Shown here: in pieces, positions 8,459-16,764 of the stretch
Numbering within the stretch: the first letter of the stretch is position 1
How the letters are laid out: the number at the start of each line of letters is the position of its first letter
Source: an uncultured SAR86 cluster bacterium
GTDB lineage: Bacteria; Pseudomonadota; Gammaproteobacteria; Magnimaribacterales; D2472
Assembly (NCBI GenBank): GCA_902602595.1
Contig: CACKRJ010000005.1
Location: forward strand, 1 to 64,000
Length of the DNA stretch: 64,000 bases
Direction of reading: 5' to 3'
Translations under genes and position numbers: made by a program
Notes under the pieces: model-generated
The model's database searches: none
What the model saw: only the letters and a program-made list of their open reading frames with translations
Told to the model about the DNA's origin: nothing

Positions 8459-10225
8459 CTATTGCTCCGGTTCAAAAGTTGACTTGATCTTCAACTCATC
8501 AAGCTGATCATCAGAGACTATGCCAGGAGCATCAGTAAGCAAACAAGATGCGCTTTGTGTTTTAGGAAAAGCAATAACATCACGTATATTAGTCGTATTA
8601 GATAGCAACATAACAATTCTATCTAAACCAAACGCAATTCCTCCATGAGGCGGACATCCAGATGACAATGCTGATAAAAGGAAACCGAATTTTTCCTTAG
8701 CCTCATCTGAAGAAATGCCAAGTATAGAAAATATCTCCCTTTGCATAGAAGGCTCATACACTCTTAAAGAACCACCCCCAATCTCATAACCATTTAAAAC
8801 AAAGTCATATGCACACGCCAATGCATTATCTGGATCATTTTTTAATTCATCAACGGTTACAGCAGGTAAAGTAAATGGGTGATGTAATGAAGTTAGATTG
8901 TTATCTTTATTTCTTTCAAACATTGGAAAATCTACTATCCAACATGGCGCCCATGAAGAACTCATTAAACTTAAATCTTCGCCAAGTCTTTTAATTAGTG
9001 AGCTCATTGAAAGATTTACAATATCTGCCTTACCAGCTCCAAAAAATATAATGTCATTATTCTGTGCATTTAGAGAAACAAGAATGGAATTAATTGTTTC
9101 TTGTTGAAAAAATTTGAGTATTGGAGATTGAAGTCCATTTTCTTGATCCAAATCTACAACTTTTATATATGCAAGACCTTTAGCGCCCAACTTACCTACA
9201 TAATCGGTGTACTCATCAATTTTTTTTCTTGTCATAGATGCAGCTTCTGGAACCTTAAGAGCTACAACCCTTGAAGAAGTATCATTTGCTGGGCCAGAAA
9301 ATACTTTAAATTCTTCATCTTTTACATGCTCAGAAATATCATGAAGTTCAAGCGGAATTCTTAAATCAGGCTTATCACATCCATATTTATTAATTGATTC
9401 TTTGTATGTGATTCTAGGTACTTCTGCTTTTTGGTAGTCTGTAAATTCAGAGAGCAATGATGAAATCAAATCCTCTCCAAGTTCTATTATTTCTTCAGCA
9501 GAAATAAATGAAGCTTCAATATCAACTTGAGTAAATTCAGGCTGTCTATCAGCGCGCAAGTCTTCATCCCTAAAACATTTAGCAATTTGATAGTATTTAT
9601 CCAACCCACCAATCATTAACAATTGTTTAAATAACTGAGGAGATTGAGGTAATGCAAAAAACTCTCCTGGATGCACTCTACTTGGGACTAAATAATCTCT
9701 TGCTCCTTCAGGCGTAGCTTTTGTCAATATTGGAGTCTCGACTTCATGAAAATTATTCTTTTCTAAAATAGATCTTATCTTTGAGGTGATCTGAGATCTC
9801 TTTACCAGCCTTTGATTAACATCAGGGCGTCTTAAATCTAAAAATCTATGTTTAAGCCTGACATCTTCACTAACATCTTGATAGTCATCCAGAGGGAATT
9901 GAGGAGTAGCAGCTAGGCTAAAAATTTTTAAACTGTTTGCTTCAATTTCTATCTCTCCTGTAGCCATTTTTGGATTTATAGCGCCTTCAACCCTCTTTCT
10001 TACCAATCCTTTGATATTGACGACATACTCACTTCTGCAAGAATCTGCAGTATCAAATATTTCTTTCAAATCTGGATTAAAAACAACTTGAACTATTCCA
10101 TGTAAATCACGAACATCTAAAAAAATTACTCCACCATGATCTCTTCGCTTGTGAACCCATCCAGAAATCTCAATATTGCTACCAATGTCTGAACTATTAA
10201 TATCTCCGCAATAATGTGAACGCAT
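8459..10225 (-). CDS. aspS: Aspartyl-tRNA synthetase
   Basis: AspS charges tRNA-Asp. It has an N-terminal OB-fold anticodon-binding domain ([19 protein letters not shown]), class II motif 2 ([18 protein letters not shown]), the bacterial GAD insert in the middle, and motif 3 near the C-terminus ([11 protein letters not shown]). Length 588 matches the bacterial type. Whether it also charges tRNA-Asn cannot be told from here, since gatCAB and asnS are outside the window. Confidence 0.97.
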   Translation of the reverse strand: MRSHYCGDINSSDIGSNIEISGWVHKRRDHGGVIFLDVRDLHGIVQVVFNPDLKEIFDTADSCRSEYVVNIKGLVRKRVEGAINPKMATGEIEIEANSLKIFSLAATPQFPLDDYQDVSEDVRLKHRFLDLRRPDVNQRLVKRSQITSKIRSILEKNNFHEVETPILTKATPEGARDYLVPSRVHPGEFFALPQSPQLFKQLLMIGGLDKYYQIAKCFRDEDLRADRQPEFTQVDIEASFISAEEIIELGEDLISSLLSEFTDYQKAEVPRITYKESINKYGCDKPDLRIPLELHDISEHVKDEEFKVFSGPANDTSSRVVALKVPEAASMTRKKIDEYTDYVGKLGAKGLAYIKVVDLDQENGLQSPILKFFQQETINSILVSLNAQNNDIIFFGAGKADIVNLSMSSLIKRLGEDLSLMSSSWAPCWIVDFPMFERNKDNNLTSLHHPFTLPAVTVDELKNDPDNALACAYDFVLNGYEIGGGSLRVYEPSMQREIFSILGISSDEAKEKFGFLLSALSSGCPPHGGIAFGLDRIVMLLSNTTNIRDVIAFPKTQSASCLLTDAPGIVSDDQLDELKIKSTFEPEQ

Positions 10226-10240
10226 TTTTATCTCTCTTAT

Positions 10241-10531
10241 TTAAGTTTTTGTATCTGAACTTTTGTCTTTAGATTGATCCTTAGTTTTAGTTTTTTCTTT
10301 AGGCTGTTTTGATTTTTCATCCTTAATATCTACTATATTCTTTTTAGAACCAGTTTTAAAATCAGTTTCATACCAACCTCCGCCTTTCAATCTAAAAGAG
10401 GGAGCAGAAACTAATTTTTGTACTGATTTTTTATTACATTCAGGACAACTTTCAACTGGATTATCTGAAAATCTTTGAATAACTTCGAATTTATGCTCAC
10501 ATTTCAAGCATTTATATTCATAAATCGGCAT
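10241..10531 (-). CDS. FmdB-family zinc ribbon protein
   Basis: A small protein opening MPIYEYKCLKCEHKFE, with CxxC pairs at CLKC and CPEC forming a zinc ribbon (residues 8-34). The C-terminal third is highly charged, Lys/Asp/Ser rich and probably disordered. The family sits upstream of aspS in many proteobacteria and has no settled function; regulatory roles have been proposed. It starts 54 bases from the divergent proS, so the two genes share a short promoter region. Confidence 0.9.
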   Translation of the reverse strand: MPIYEYKCLKCEHKFEVIQRFSDNPVESCPECNKKSVQKLVSAPSFRLKGGGWYETDFKTGSKKNIVDIKDEKSKQPKEKTKTKDQSKDKSSDTKT

Positions 10532-10585
10532 AAGTCTCTAAAAAAATATAGAATTATAAACTAAATGAAAATTCAAATATAAAAA

Positions 10586-11866
10586 ATGTTTTGGTCAAAG
10601 GTTTTTTTGCCCACTTTAAAGGATACTCCTCAAGACGCTGAAGTTATTAGCCATCAACTGATGCTTAGATCAGGGATGATACGAAGAGTTACATCTGGGA
10701 TATACACATGGCTTCCTATTGGATTAAAAGTTTTAAGAAAGGTCGAAAATATTGTTAGAGAAGAAATGGATGCATCTGGTGCTCAGGAGGTTCTGATGCC
10801 AATGGTTCAACCAAAAGAGTTATGGGATGAAACTCAAAGGTGGGAAAAGATGGGGCCAGAGTTATTACGAATTAAAGATCGACATGAAAGAGATTTTTGC
10901 CTTGGTCCTACTCATGAAGAAGTGATAACAGACTTAATCAGAAACAATATGAAAAGTTATAAGGAGCTGCCCCTTAATCTTTATCAAATCCAAACTAAAT
11001 TTAGAGATGAAGTAAGGCCAAGATATGGCGTCATGAGAGGAAGAGAATTTTTAATGAAGGACTCTTATAGCTTTAATCTTAATGAAGAGTCATTGAATGA
11101 ATCATATCTTACAATGAAAAATACCTACAAAAAAATTCTAAATAGATTGGGCTTAAAATTTAAGATTGTGAAAGCAGATTCAGGAGCAATTGGTGGAGAT
11201 GTATCGGAAGAATTTCATGTTTTAGCTGAAAATGGTGAAGATACTATTGCAGTCAGTGACTCCTCAGATTTTGCTATTAATACAGAACTATTGCTTGAAG
11301 ATGGAGATGATCTAAATTCCCTAGAAGGAAAACCATCACCTGACGGAAAAGGCGTCATTCAAATTAAAAAAGGAATTGAAGTTGGTCATATTTTTCAACT
11401 TGGCAAAGTTTATGCAGATGCTATGAAAGCAAATGTTCTTGATCATGAAGGTCAAGCAAGGAGCCTGTTTATGGGCTGCTATGGGATAGGAGTATCAAGA
11501 CTTGTTGCTGCTGCAATAGAGCAAAACAATGATAAAAATGGAATCATATGGCCAGAAGCTATGGCTCCGTTTGAAGTAAATATTGTTGCAATTGGTTTTG
11601 ATAAAGATAAAAAAATAGCAAAAGCTGCAACAAATTTATATGACGAATTATCATCCATGGGATATGAGGTAATGCTTGATGACCGAAAAGATGGTTATGG
11701 AACAAAAATGAAAGATGCTGAATTAATTGGCATTCCAATAAATATTATTATTGGTAAACAGTATCTTCAAAATAAAGAAATAGAGCTAAAACACAGAGAT
11801 GGCCAAAGCTCTATTGGAAAAGTTGAGGATATTAAAACTATTTTCGAACACTACAAAAGTAGCTAA
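10586..11866 (+). CDS. proS: Prolyl-tRNA synthetase lacking the INS editing domain
   Basis: ProS charges tRNA-Pro. Class II motifs are clear: [19 protein letters not shown] (motif 1), [21 protein letters not shown] (motif 2) and [18 protein letters not shown] (motif 3), with a C-terminal anticodon-binding domain ([19 protein letters not shown]). At 426 residues it is about 145 shorter than E. coli ProS. The gap falls exactly where the INS domain sits: [14 protein letters not shown] runs within about 20 residues into [21 protein letters not shown]. That domain clears mischarged Ala-tRNA-Pro. There is no clear Shine-Dalgarno before the ATG. The stop abuts the convergent thiolase stop. Confidence 0.95.
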   Translation: MFWSKVFLPTLKDTPQDAEVISHQLMLRSGMIRRVTSGIYTWLPIGLKVLRKVENIVREEMDASGAQEVLMPMVQPKELWDETQRWEKMGPELLRIKDRHERDFCLGPTHEEVITDLIRNNMKSYKELPLNLYQIQTKFRDEVRPRYGVMRGREFLMKDSYSFNLNEESLNESYLTMKNTYKKILNRLGLKFKIVKADSGAIGGDVSEEFHVLAENGEDTIAVSDSSDFAINTELLLEDGDDLNSLEGKPSPDGKGVIQIKKGIEVGHIFQLGKVYADAMKANVLDHEGQARSLFMGCYGIGVSRLVAAAIEQNNDKNGIIWPEAMAPFEVNIVAIGFDKDKKIAKAATNLYDELSSMGYEVMLDDRKDGYGTKMKDAELIGIPINIIIGKQYLQNKEIELKHRDGQSSIGKVEDIKTIFEHYKSS

Positions 11867-13045
11867 TTAAATCCTCTCAATAATTGTTGCATTGGCAGTT
11901 CCGCCACCCTCACAGATTGCTTGAAGACCATATTTCCCATCGGTTCTTTCAAGTTCGTGCAGCAAAGTTGTCATTAACTTAGCTCCAGTGGCACCCAAAG
12001 GATGGCCCAATGCCATTGCGCCACCATTTACATTTAATTTCTCCATGTCAGCTTTTAATTCAATTGCCCAAGATAATGGAACAGGAGCAAAAGCTTCATT
12101 GACCTCATAGAGATCAATATCATTAATATTTAGATTAGTAGCATTTAATACTTTATGTGAAGCAGGTATTGGTCCACCTAGCATCATTATTGGATCGTCT
12201 CCAACAACGCTAATTCCAACAATCCTCGCTCTTGGATCTGCTTTTACTTTTTTAAGACCTTCATCATTGCATATCATAAGTGCAGCAGCGCCGTCTGTAA
12301 TTTGACTTGCATTACCAGCAGTTATGACACCCCCTTCAGTAACTGGATTCAAGCCAGAAAGAGCCTCAAGACTTGCATCAAATCTAATTCCTTCATCATT
12401 AAGAACCATATCAGTTTTTCCTTCAGCATTTTTTGCTTGAACTGGAAGAATCTCTCGATCAAAATGCTTTCCCTCAACAGCTGCAGCTGCTTTTTGATGA
12501 CTGCTTAAAGCAAACTTATCAAGATCCTCTCTAGACAAATTCCATTTTTCTGCCATTAGCTCTGCGCCAGTAAATTGAGAAAAGAAAATTCCGGGATATC
12601 TTTCTTTCATACCATCTGAATCAAACGGTAAGCCATGACCAGCCTCATACCCATCTTTAATACTTGCACCTATCGGTACCATAGACATAACTTCTACTCC
12701 ACCGCCAATTACAACATCTTGGGTCCCGGACATTACAGCTTGAATTGCAAAATGAATAGCTTGTTGAGATGATCCGCACTGTCGATCAACTGAAGTTCCG
12801 GGGACAGACTCTGGTAGGCTTGAAGCGAGAATTGCATTTCTGGCAACATTGCCTGATTGTGCGCCAACTTGATCAACACAACCAAATATAACGTCATCAA
12901 TTAACTCAGGATTAATACCTGACTGATGAACCAGTTCATCTAGAATTTTTGCACCAAGATCTGCTGGATGCCACTGACTTAGGCTTCCATTTTTTTTCCC
13001 ACCAGCTGTGCGAACTGCTGAAACTATATATGCATTCTTTGACAT
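11867..13045 (-). CDS. Acetyl-CoA C-acyltransferase (thiolase)
   Basis: This thiolase-superfamily enzyme of 392 residues makes or breaks 3-ketoacyl-CoA with CoA. The nucleophilic Cys lies in VDRQCGSSQQAIHFA (about residue 89), the His in NEAFAPV and the second Cys in CEGGGTANATI. GHPLGATGA is the usual acid-base loop. It resembles the steroid/branched 3-ketoacyl-CoA thiolase subgroup as much as AtoB; chain length cannot be assigned. AGGAG lies seven bases before the ATG. It stands alone between recA and proS, without a hydratase/dehydrogenase partner. Confidence 0.9.
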   Translation of the reverse strand: MSKNAYIVSAVRTAGGKKNGSLSQWHPADLGAKILDELVHQSGINPELIDDVIFGCVDQVGAQSGNVARNAILASSLPESVPGTSVDRQCGSSQQAIHFAIQAVMSGTQDVVIGGGVEVMSMVPIGASIKDGYEAGHGLPFDSDGMKERYPGIFFSQFTGAELMAEKWNLSREDLDKFALSSHQKAAAAVEGKHFDREILPVQAKNAEGKTDMVLNDEGIRFDASLEALSGLNPVTEGGVITAGNASQITDGAAALMICNDEGLKKVKADPRARIVGISVVGDDPIMMLGGPIPASHKVLNATNLNINDIDLYEVNEAFAPVPLSWAIELKADMEKLNVNGGAMALGHPLGATGAKLMTTLLHELERTDGKYGLQAICEGGGTANATIIERI

Positions 13046-13109
13046 AAATCTCTCCTATGTTGAGAGTATCTTAATCAATTTTAAGCTCGCATAACAAGTT
13101 TAATAATAA

Positions 13110-14117
13110 TTATTTCTTAGCAGCTCTCTTAGCAGAGGGTATATATGCCTTTCTAATCTCTTTGACCAAGACATCTCTGACTTTAGTATTTTCTCTCAAA
13201 AACTTGCTAGCATTTACCTTTCCTTGGCCAATCTTTTCTCCATTATGGCTATACCATGATCCAGATTTTTCAACTAATTCAAGCTTTTGACCGAGCTCTA
13301 AAATTTCTCCTTCAGTATTAATCCCCTCTCCATACATGATCTGGAATTCTGCTTGCTTGAATGGAGGTGAGACTTTGTTCTTAACAACTTTAACTCTAGT
13401 CTCATTGCCTACAACCTCCTCACCCTCTTTCACTGCTCCAATTCGTCTTATATCCAATCGAACTGAAGAGTAAAATTTAAGGGCATTTCCTCCAGTGGTG
13501 GTTTCTGGATTACCAAACATTACGCCAATCTTCATCCTAATTTGATTGATAAAAATAACCATAGCATTAGATCTCTGGATATTACCTGTGATTTTTCTTA
13601 GTGCTTGTGACATTAATCGTGCCTGTAATCCTACATGGTGATCACCCATATCCCCTTCAATTTCCGCACGAGGTGTTAGTGCTGCAACAGAATCAACAAC
13701 AATCAAATCTACACTTCCCGATTTAACAAGCATATCTGTTACCTCTAATGCCTGCTCTCCAGTATCTGGCTGAGACAATAAAAGTTCGTCTACATTCACG
13801 CCAAGTTTTTCAGCATAATTTGGATCCAGCGCATGTTCAGCATCTATAAATGCTGCTGTACCACCTGCTTTTTGGCATTCAGCAATGGCTTGGAGTGTTA
13901 GGGTTGTTTTTCCAGATGATTCAGGGCCAAAAATTTCAACCACCCTTCCCTTTGGAAGACCTCCAATGCCTAAAGCTATATCCAAACCAAGAGAACCAGT
14001 TGAAACAGAGGGGATGTCTACTATCTCCCTGTCTCCCATTTTCATAACAGTACCTTTACCAAATTGTTTTTCTATTTGCGATAAAGCCTCGCTTAAATTT
14101 TTATCTTTGTCTGACAT
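13110..14117 (-). CDS. recA: Recombinase RecA
   Basis: RecA coats single-stranded DNA, drives strand exchange and triggers LexA self-cleavage. The Walker A loop [13 protein letters not shown], Walker B region [12 protein letters not shown] and the L2 loop ([20 protein letters not shown]) are intact. Length 335, with a short basic C-terminal tail rather than the acidic tail of E. coli. GGAG precedes the ATG, and a consensus LexA box lies just upstream. No recX follows; a thiolase does. Confidence 0.98.
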   Translation of the reverse strand: MSDKDKNLSEALSQIEKQFGKGTVMKMGDREIVDIPSVSTGSLGLDIALGIGGLPKGRVVEIFGPESSGKTTLTLQAIAECQKAGGTAAFIDAEHALDPNYAEKLGVNVDELLLSQPDTGEQALEVTDMLVKSGSVDLIVVDSVAALTPRAEIEGDMGDHHVGLQARLMSQALRKITGNIQRSNAMVIFINQIRMKIGVMFGNPETTTGGNALKFYSSVRLDIRRIGAVKEGEEVVGNETRVKVVKNKVSPPFKQAEFQIMYGEGINTEGEILELGQKLELVEKSGSWYSHNGEKIGQGKVNASKFLRENTKVRDVLVKEIRKAYIPSAKRAAKK

Positions 14118-14131
14118 AGTTATCTCCTTTA

Positions 14132-14147
14132 CTGTATATTTATACAG
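14132..14147 (-). promoter_or_regulatory. LexA (SOS) box upstream of recA
   Basis: The 16-mer CTGTATATTTATACAG fits the gammaproteobacterial LexA consensus CTGT-N8-ACAG perfectly. On the minus strand a TATAAT -10 element (14151-14156) lies three bases upstream of it, so bound LexA would cover the transcription start of recA. The box ends 15 bases before the recA ATG. This implies an SOS response, although lexA is not in the window. Confidence 0.92.
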
Positions 14148-14253
14148 TATATTATAAATTTAGAAAAAGTAAATTAAATATTATCAAATTCATGCTGACT
14201 TGTTCATAACTCATTGCTAAAATCTTTTTAAACCTAACATTTCACCTCAACCA

Positions 14254-14577
14254 ATGGCATTCGTAGTTACGGAATCATGTATAAAATGTAAGCACACAGA
14301 CTGTGTAGAAGTCTGTCCTGTTGATTGTTTTTATGAGGGACCAAACTTTTTAGTTATTCATCCAGAGGAATGTATTGATTGTGCTTTGTGTGAGCCTGAG
14401 TGTCCTGTGGATGCAATTTTTTCTGAGGATGAGTTACCTGATGATCAAATTGACTTTATAGAAATTAATGCCGAACTCTCAGAAATATGGCCAAACATAA
14501 CAGAGGAAATAGAACAGCTACCTGAAGCAGATGAATTTGCAAAAATAAAAGATAAAAAACATCTTTTAGAAAGATAA
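14254..14577 (+). CDS. fdxA: 7Fe-type ferredoxin FdxA
   Basis: This 107-residue electron carrier has two iron-sulfur cluster motifs: [17 protein letters not shown] near the N-terminus and [15 protein letters not shown] around residues 40-51, the arrangement of proteobacterial [3Fe-4S][4Fe-4S] ferredoxins. The acidic C-terminal extension with [12 protein letters not shown] is also typical of FdxA. It is divergent from recA, separated by 136 bases that include the SOS box. Redox partner unknown. Confidence 0.93.
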   Translation: MAFVVTESCIKCKHTDCVEVCPVDCFYEGPNFLVIHPEECIDCALCEPECPVDAIFSEDELPDDQIDFIEINAELSEIWPNITEEIEQLPEADEFAKIKDKKHLLER

Positions 14578-14655
14578 TTCAATTATTAACTTGAAAAATA
14601 AAAGATAGTCACCATAAACATATTTAGGTGTTGCCTTGCTATTTTCTTGGTTTAA

Positions 14656-14693
14656 TTGGGCACAATTAAATCTTACATACTATAGATGCCCAA
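14656..14693 (+). promoter_or_regulatory. Possible promoter with inverted repeats before the Gly-rich secreted protein
   Basis: TTGGGC (14656-14661), a 16-base spacer and TACTAT (14678-14683) form a plausible sigma-70 promoter about 40 bases before the start codon at 14724. The -35 lies inside a palindrome AATTG-GGCA-CAATT (14654-14667), and TTGGGC is repeated inverted as GCCCAA at 14688-14693, flanking the -10. The arrangement looks like an operator, but this is reading by eye only. Confidence 0.35.
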
Positions 14694-14723
14694 CATAATT
14701 TACTTTACATAATGGAGAAAATT

Positions 14724-15086
14724 ATGAAGAACTTAGCATTAATTTTATGTCTTCTTATATCACCTCTCTCCTATGCTTCATATCATGAGGGAGCGGGTGG
14801 AGATAGCTCAAGTGGAAAAAGCGGTGGTGGCTATGGCAGTGGAGGCGGTGGTGGTGCAGCAGCACTTATTGCTGTCGGTGCATTAGTCTACTACATGAAT
14901 AGAGATACAGAAAAAGATGAAACTGAATCTACATTTGTAAGAAGATATCAAGAAAGCAACTTTAGAATTACGTTGGGATCAGAAAAAAAATATGATTTTA
15001 ATAACAATCATTTTAATGATTTCTCAAATCAAATTGATTTTCCATCTAATAACTTTCAATTAAATTTAACATATAAATTTAACTAG
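14724..15086 (+). CDS. Small Gly-rich exported or membrane protein of unknown function
   Basis: I do not recognise this 120-residue protein. It has a signal peptide (MKNLALILCLLISPLSYA, likely cut before SYHEG), a Gly/Ser-rich stretch, a hydrophobic segment (AAALIAVGALVYYM), a charged linker and an Asn-rich tail ending FQLNLTYKFN, which alternates polar and apolar residues like an outer-membrane C-terminal strand. I chose the second ATG (14724) because GGAG lies eight bases before it; the ORF track begins at 14712. It is flanked by a possible promoter and a strong hairpin, so it looks like a single-gene transcript. Confidence 0.7.
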   Translation: MKNLALILCLLISPLSYASYHEGAGGDSSSGKSGGGYGSGGGGGAAALIAVGALVYYMNRDTEKDETESTFVRRYQESNFRITLGSEKKYDFNNNHFNDFSNQIDFPSNNFQLNLTYKFN

Positions 15087-15095
15087 CATGTCCTT

Positions 15096-15123
15096 TTAAC
15101 CCCGACGTTTTTGTCGGGGTTAA
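15096..15123 (+). terminator. Perfect 11-bp GC-rich hairpin (probable transcription terminator)
   Basis: TTAACCCCGAC - GTTTTT - GTCGGGGTTAA is a perfect 11-base-pair stem with a six-base loop, nine bases after the stop of the Gly-rich gene and ending 17 bases before the next start codon. No T-run follows on either strand, so it may act as a weak terminator, an RNA-stability element or a processing site rather than a classic intrinsic terminator. Confidence 0.55.
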
Positions 15124-15140
15124 GACTGTTACAAACTCTT

Positions 15141-15398
15141 ATGAAGATTATTCTTATACTACTACTACTTACTCAAACTGTTTTTGCAAACACTGATCAA
15201 GACGATAGAAAAGTTGCAGATCTTACTGTTCAAGAGCTAACAGAGACTGTCAGATCTATTGTGCAAGAAAGCATAGAGAAATGTGTTGTCGCCGGAAACA
15301 TGGAAGGAAGGGCTGTTCCATTATCTTTAAAAGTTGAAGGTGAAGTTATTGCAAAAATGTCTTGTAACTTTAATCAGTTAGAATCTGAATCAGACTAG
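15141..15398 (+). CDS. Small secreted protein of unknown function
   Basis: This is an 85-residue protein with a clear signal peptide (MKIILILLLLTQTVFA, cut before NTDQDD) and a mature acidic domain with two Cys residues (KCVVAG and MSCNF), which could form a disulfide in the periplasm. I do not recognise a family. The ORF track starts it at a TTG inside the upstream hairpin; the ATG at 15141 directly precedes the signal peptide and is preferred. Its TAG stop is shared as the palindrome CTAG with the convergent nlpD. Confidence 0.7.
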   Translation: MKIILILLLLTQTVFANTDQDDRKVADLTVQELTETVRSIVQESIEKCVVAGNMEGRAVPLSLKVEGEVIAKMSCNFNQLESESD

Positions 15399-16045
15399 AA
15401 AACAAAATTTATTTTTTCTGCTTTCACAGGTTTGCCATCTTTTCTAAGCTGGAACTTTAATAAAGGGAATGGTGATTCTGAACTTCCAAGTTGAGCAACC
15501 ATTGACCCTCTTCCAATTTCATCACCTTGTTTTACTAATATTTTATCGCAGTGGGCATATAAACTTAAATAATTATTCGAGTGAGAAATCATCAGTAGGT
15601 TTCCATAGCCAGGTATATCTGGACCCGCAACCTCTACTTTGCCACTATCAACAGAAAAAATTGGAGTGCCTGTAGGTTGCTTAAAAACTATCCATCCATC
15701 ATCTATATTTGAGGGTTGAAAATTTTTATTTAATGGATGATGCCATTGCAGTGACAAATCTCTTTCTAAAGAAAAATCTAAATTCTTGACTCCTCTTATT
15801 AGTAATTTTTGGTTTGGATAAATTACATATGGTTTGCTGAGATTATTTCTGGCAATTAAAGCTTTTTGATCAATATTTAATTTTAATGCAATTGACCAAA
15901 GAGAATCGCCAGGTTGAACAACATAAAATGAAGTTTGAGAATTTGGTAAAAATTTTTGATAAGTTTCTTTAAAAGTATTCAGTGATGAGCAACTTGAAAT
16001 AACAAAAATAAAAAATATTAGGTAATTCTTAAAATTTTTAATCAC
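15395..16045 (-). CDS. nlpD: NlpD-like lipoprotein with LysM and degenerate M23 domain
   Basis: NlpD activates the amidase AmiC during daughter-cell separation. A lipoprotein signal ends in ISSC (Cys about residue 19). A LysM domain (YVVQPGDSLWSIALKL...YPNQKLLI) binds peptidoglycan. The C-terminal LytM/M23 domain has SLYAHCDKILVKQGDEI, but the metal-binding histidines are not all there: the usual LHFE is LKFQ. As in E. coli NlpD, this points to an activator rather than an endopeptidase. It ends the surE-pcm-...-nlpD run; rpoS, its usual follower, is absent. Confidence 0.85.
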   Translation of the reverse strand: MIKNFKNYLIFFIFVISSCSSLNTFKETYQKFLPNSQTSFYVVQPGDSLWSIALKLNIDQKALIARNNLSKPYVIYPNQKLLIRGVKNLDFSLERDLSLQWHHPLNKNFQPSNIDDGWIVFKQPTGTPIFSVDSGKVEVAGPDIPGYGNLLMISHSNNYLSLYAHCDKILVKQGDEIGRGSMVAQLGSSESPFPLLKFQLRKDGKPVKAEKINFVF

Positions 16046-16764
16046 AGTAAAAAATAACCTGAAGAAAAAATTAGGCCAGAAAAAATATATATCAAGCTTT
16101 GTTCATATTTTGCATAAAGTGATACAACTATCTTGGGAAGAATCAAAAGTGAAATTAAGCTGCCCAATGCAAATGGGAATAAAAATAAAAGATTGAAATC
16201 TGCTATGGCTTGAATTACAGGACTGTAAACCCCTAAAACAACTAAGATTGCACTTCCAGAAATACCTGGGATTAAAAAAAATGCAAATGCAATTAATCCG
16301 CTAATAAATAAATATAATGGCGTAACTACTCCCGAACCAATATTTAATTCTTGTAAAATATACCCAATCAAAATACCTAAAATTAAAAAAATAAGTAAAT
16401 TTAATTTTTTTAATGAATCTCTAAAAAAATCTGCAACATAAATTGATAAAAACATCATTAGCCAACCCAATAAAGATAGAAATAACTTTTCATAATTATT
16501 TATCAAAAATGTAATTAAATTCGAGCATAAAAGGATGGCTGCAAACATTGAAAATATGAGTGGTAGCGAGACACGAAATTGGAATATCTGAGAAGTCAAA
16601 GAAAAATTTAAAGAAAAATTCTTTAGCCTAAGTTGACTTAAGATTGACATGAGATTTGGATAAATTTTAAAAATTACCGCAACAGTTGAGCCTGAGATGC
16701 CTGGTATTAATTCAGCAACTCCCATACAAAAACCAGCAAGAGAATATTTTACTTGATCATTCAA
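16042..16764 (-). CDS. DUF368 family membrane protein (putative undecaprenyl-phosphate translocase)
   Basis: This polytopic protein of 240 residues has about eight membrane segments and two copies of the DUF368 motif, ELIPGISGSTVAV (about residue 18) and FLIPGISGSAILV (about residue 165), which indicate an internal duplication. DUF368 proteins (PopT) have been reported to recycle undecaprenyl phosphate across the inner membrane for cell-wall synthesis. Here it lies between pcm and nlpD, one base after pcm and overlapping nlpD by four, so it is probably co-expressed with a division factor. Confidence 0.85.
   Translation of the reverse strand: MNDQVKYSLAGFCMGVAELIPGISGSTVAVIFKIYPNLMSILSQLRLKNFSLNFSLTSQIFQFRVSLPLIFSMFAAILLCSNLITFLINNYEKLFLSLLGWLMMFLSIYVADFFRDSLKKLNLLIFLILGILIGYILQELNIGSGVVTPLYLFISGLIAFAFFLIPGISGSAILVVLGVYSPVIQAIADFNLLFLFPFALGSLISLLILPKIVVSLYAKYEQSLIYIFSGLIFSSGYFLL

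Noticed and set aside
10586-11866. proS as a damaged gene
   Set aside because: The missing part matches the INS domain boundaries exactly and the frame is continuous, so this is a domain loss rather than decay.
14811-14865. GGT/GGC-rich run as a tandem repeat or CRISPR-like element
   Set aside because: It encodes the Gly-rich stretch of a plausible exported protein; no repeat-spacer structure is present.
15111-15140. TTG start for the small secreted protein
   Set aside because: It lies inside the hairpin and would put ten residues ahead of an obvious signal peptide that begins at an ATG.
15395-16045. NlpD M23 domain as an inactivated peptidase of special interest
   Set aside because: E. 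coli NlpD is likewise degenerate and acts as an amidase activator, so the missing histidine is expected.
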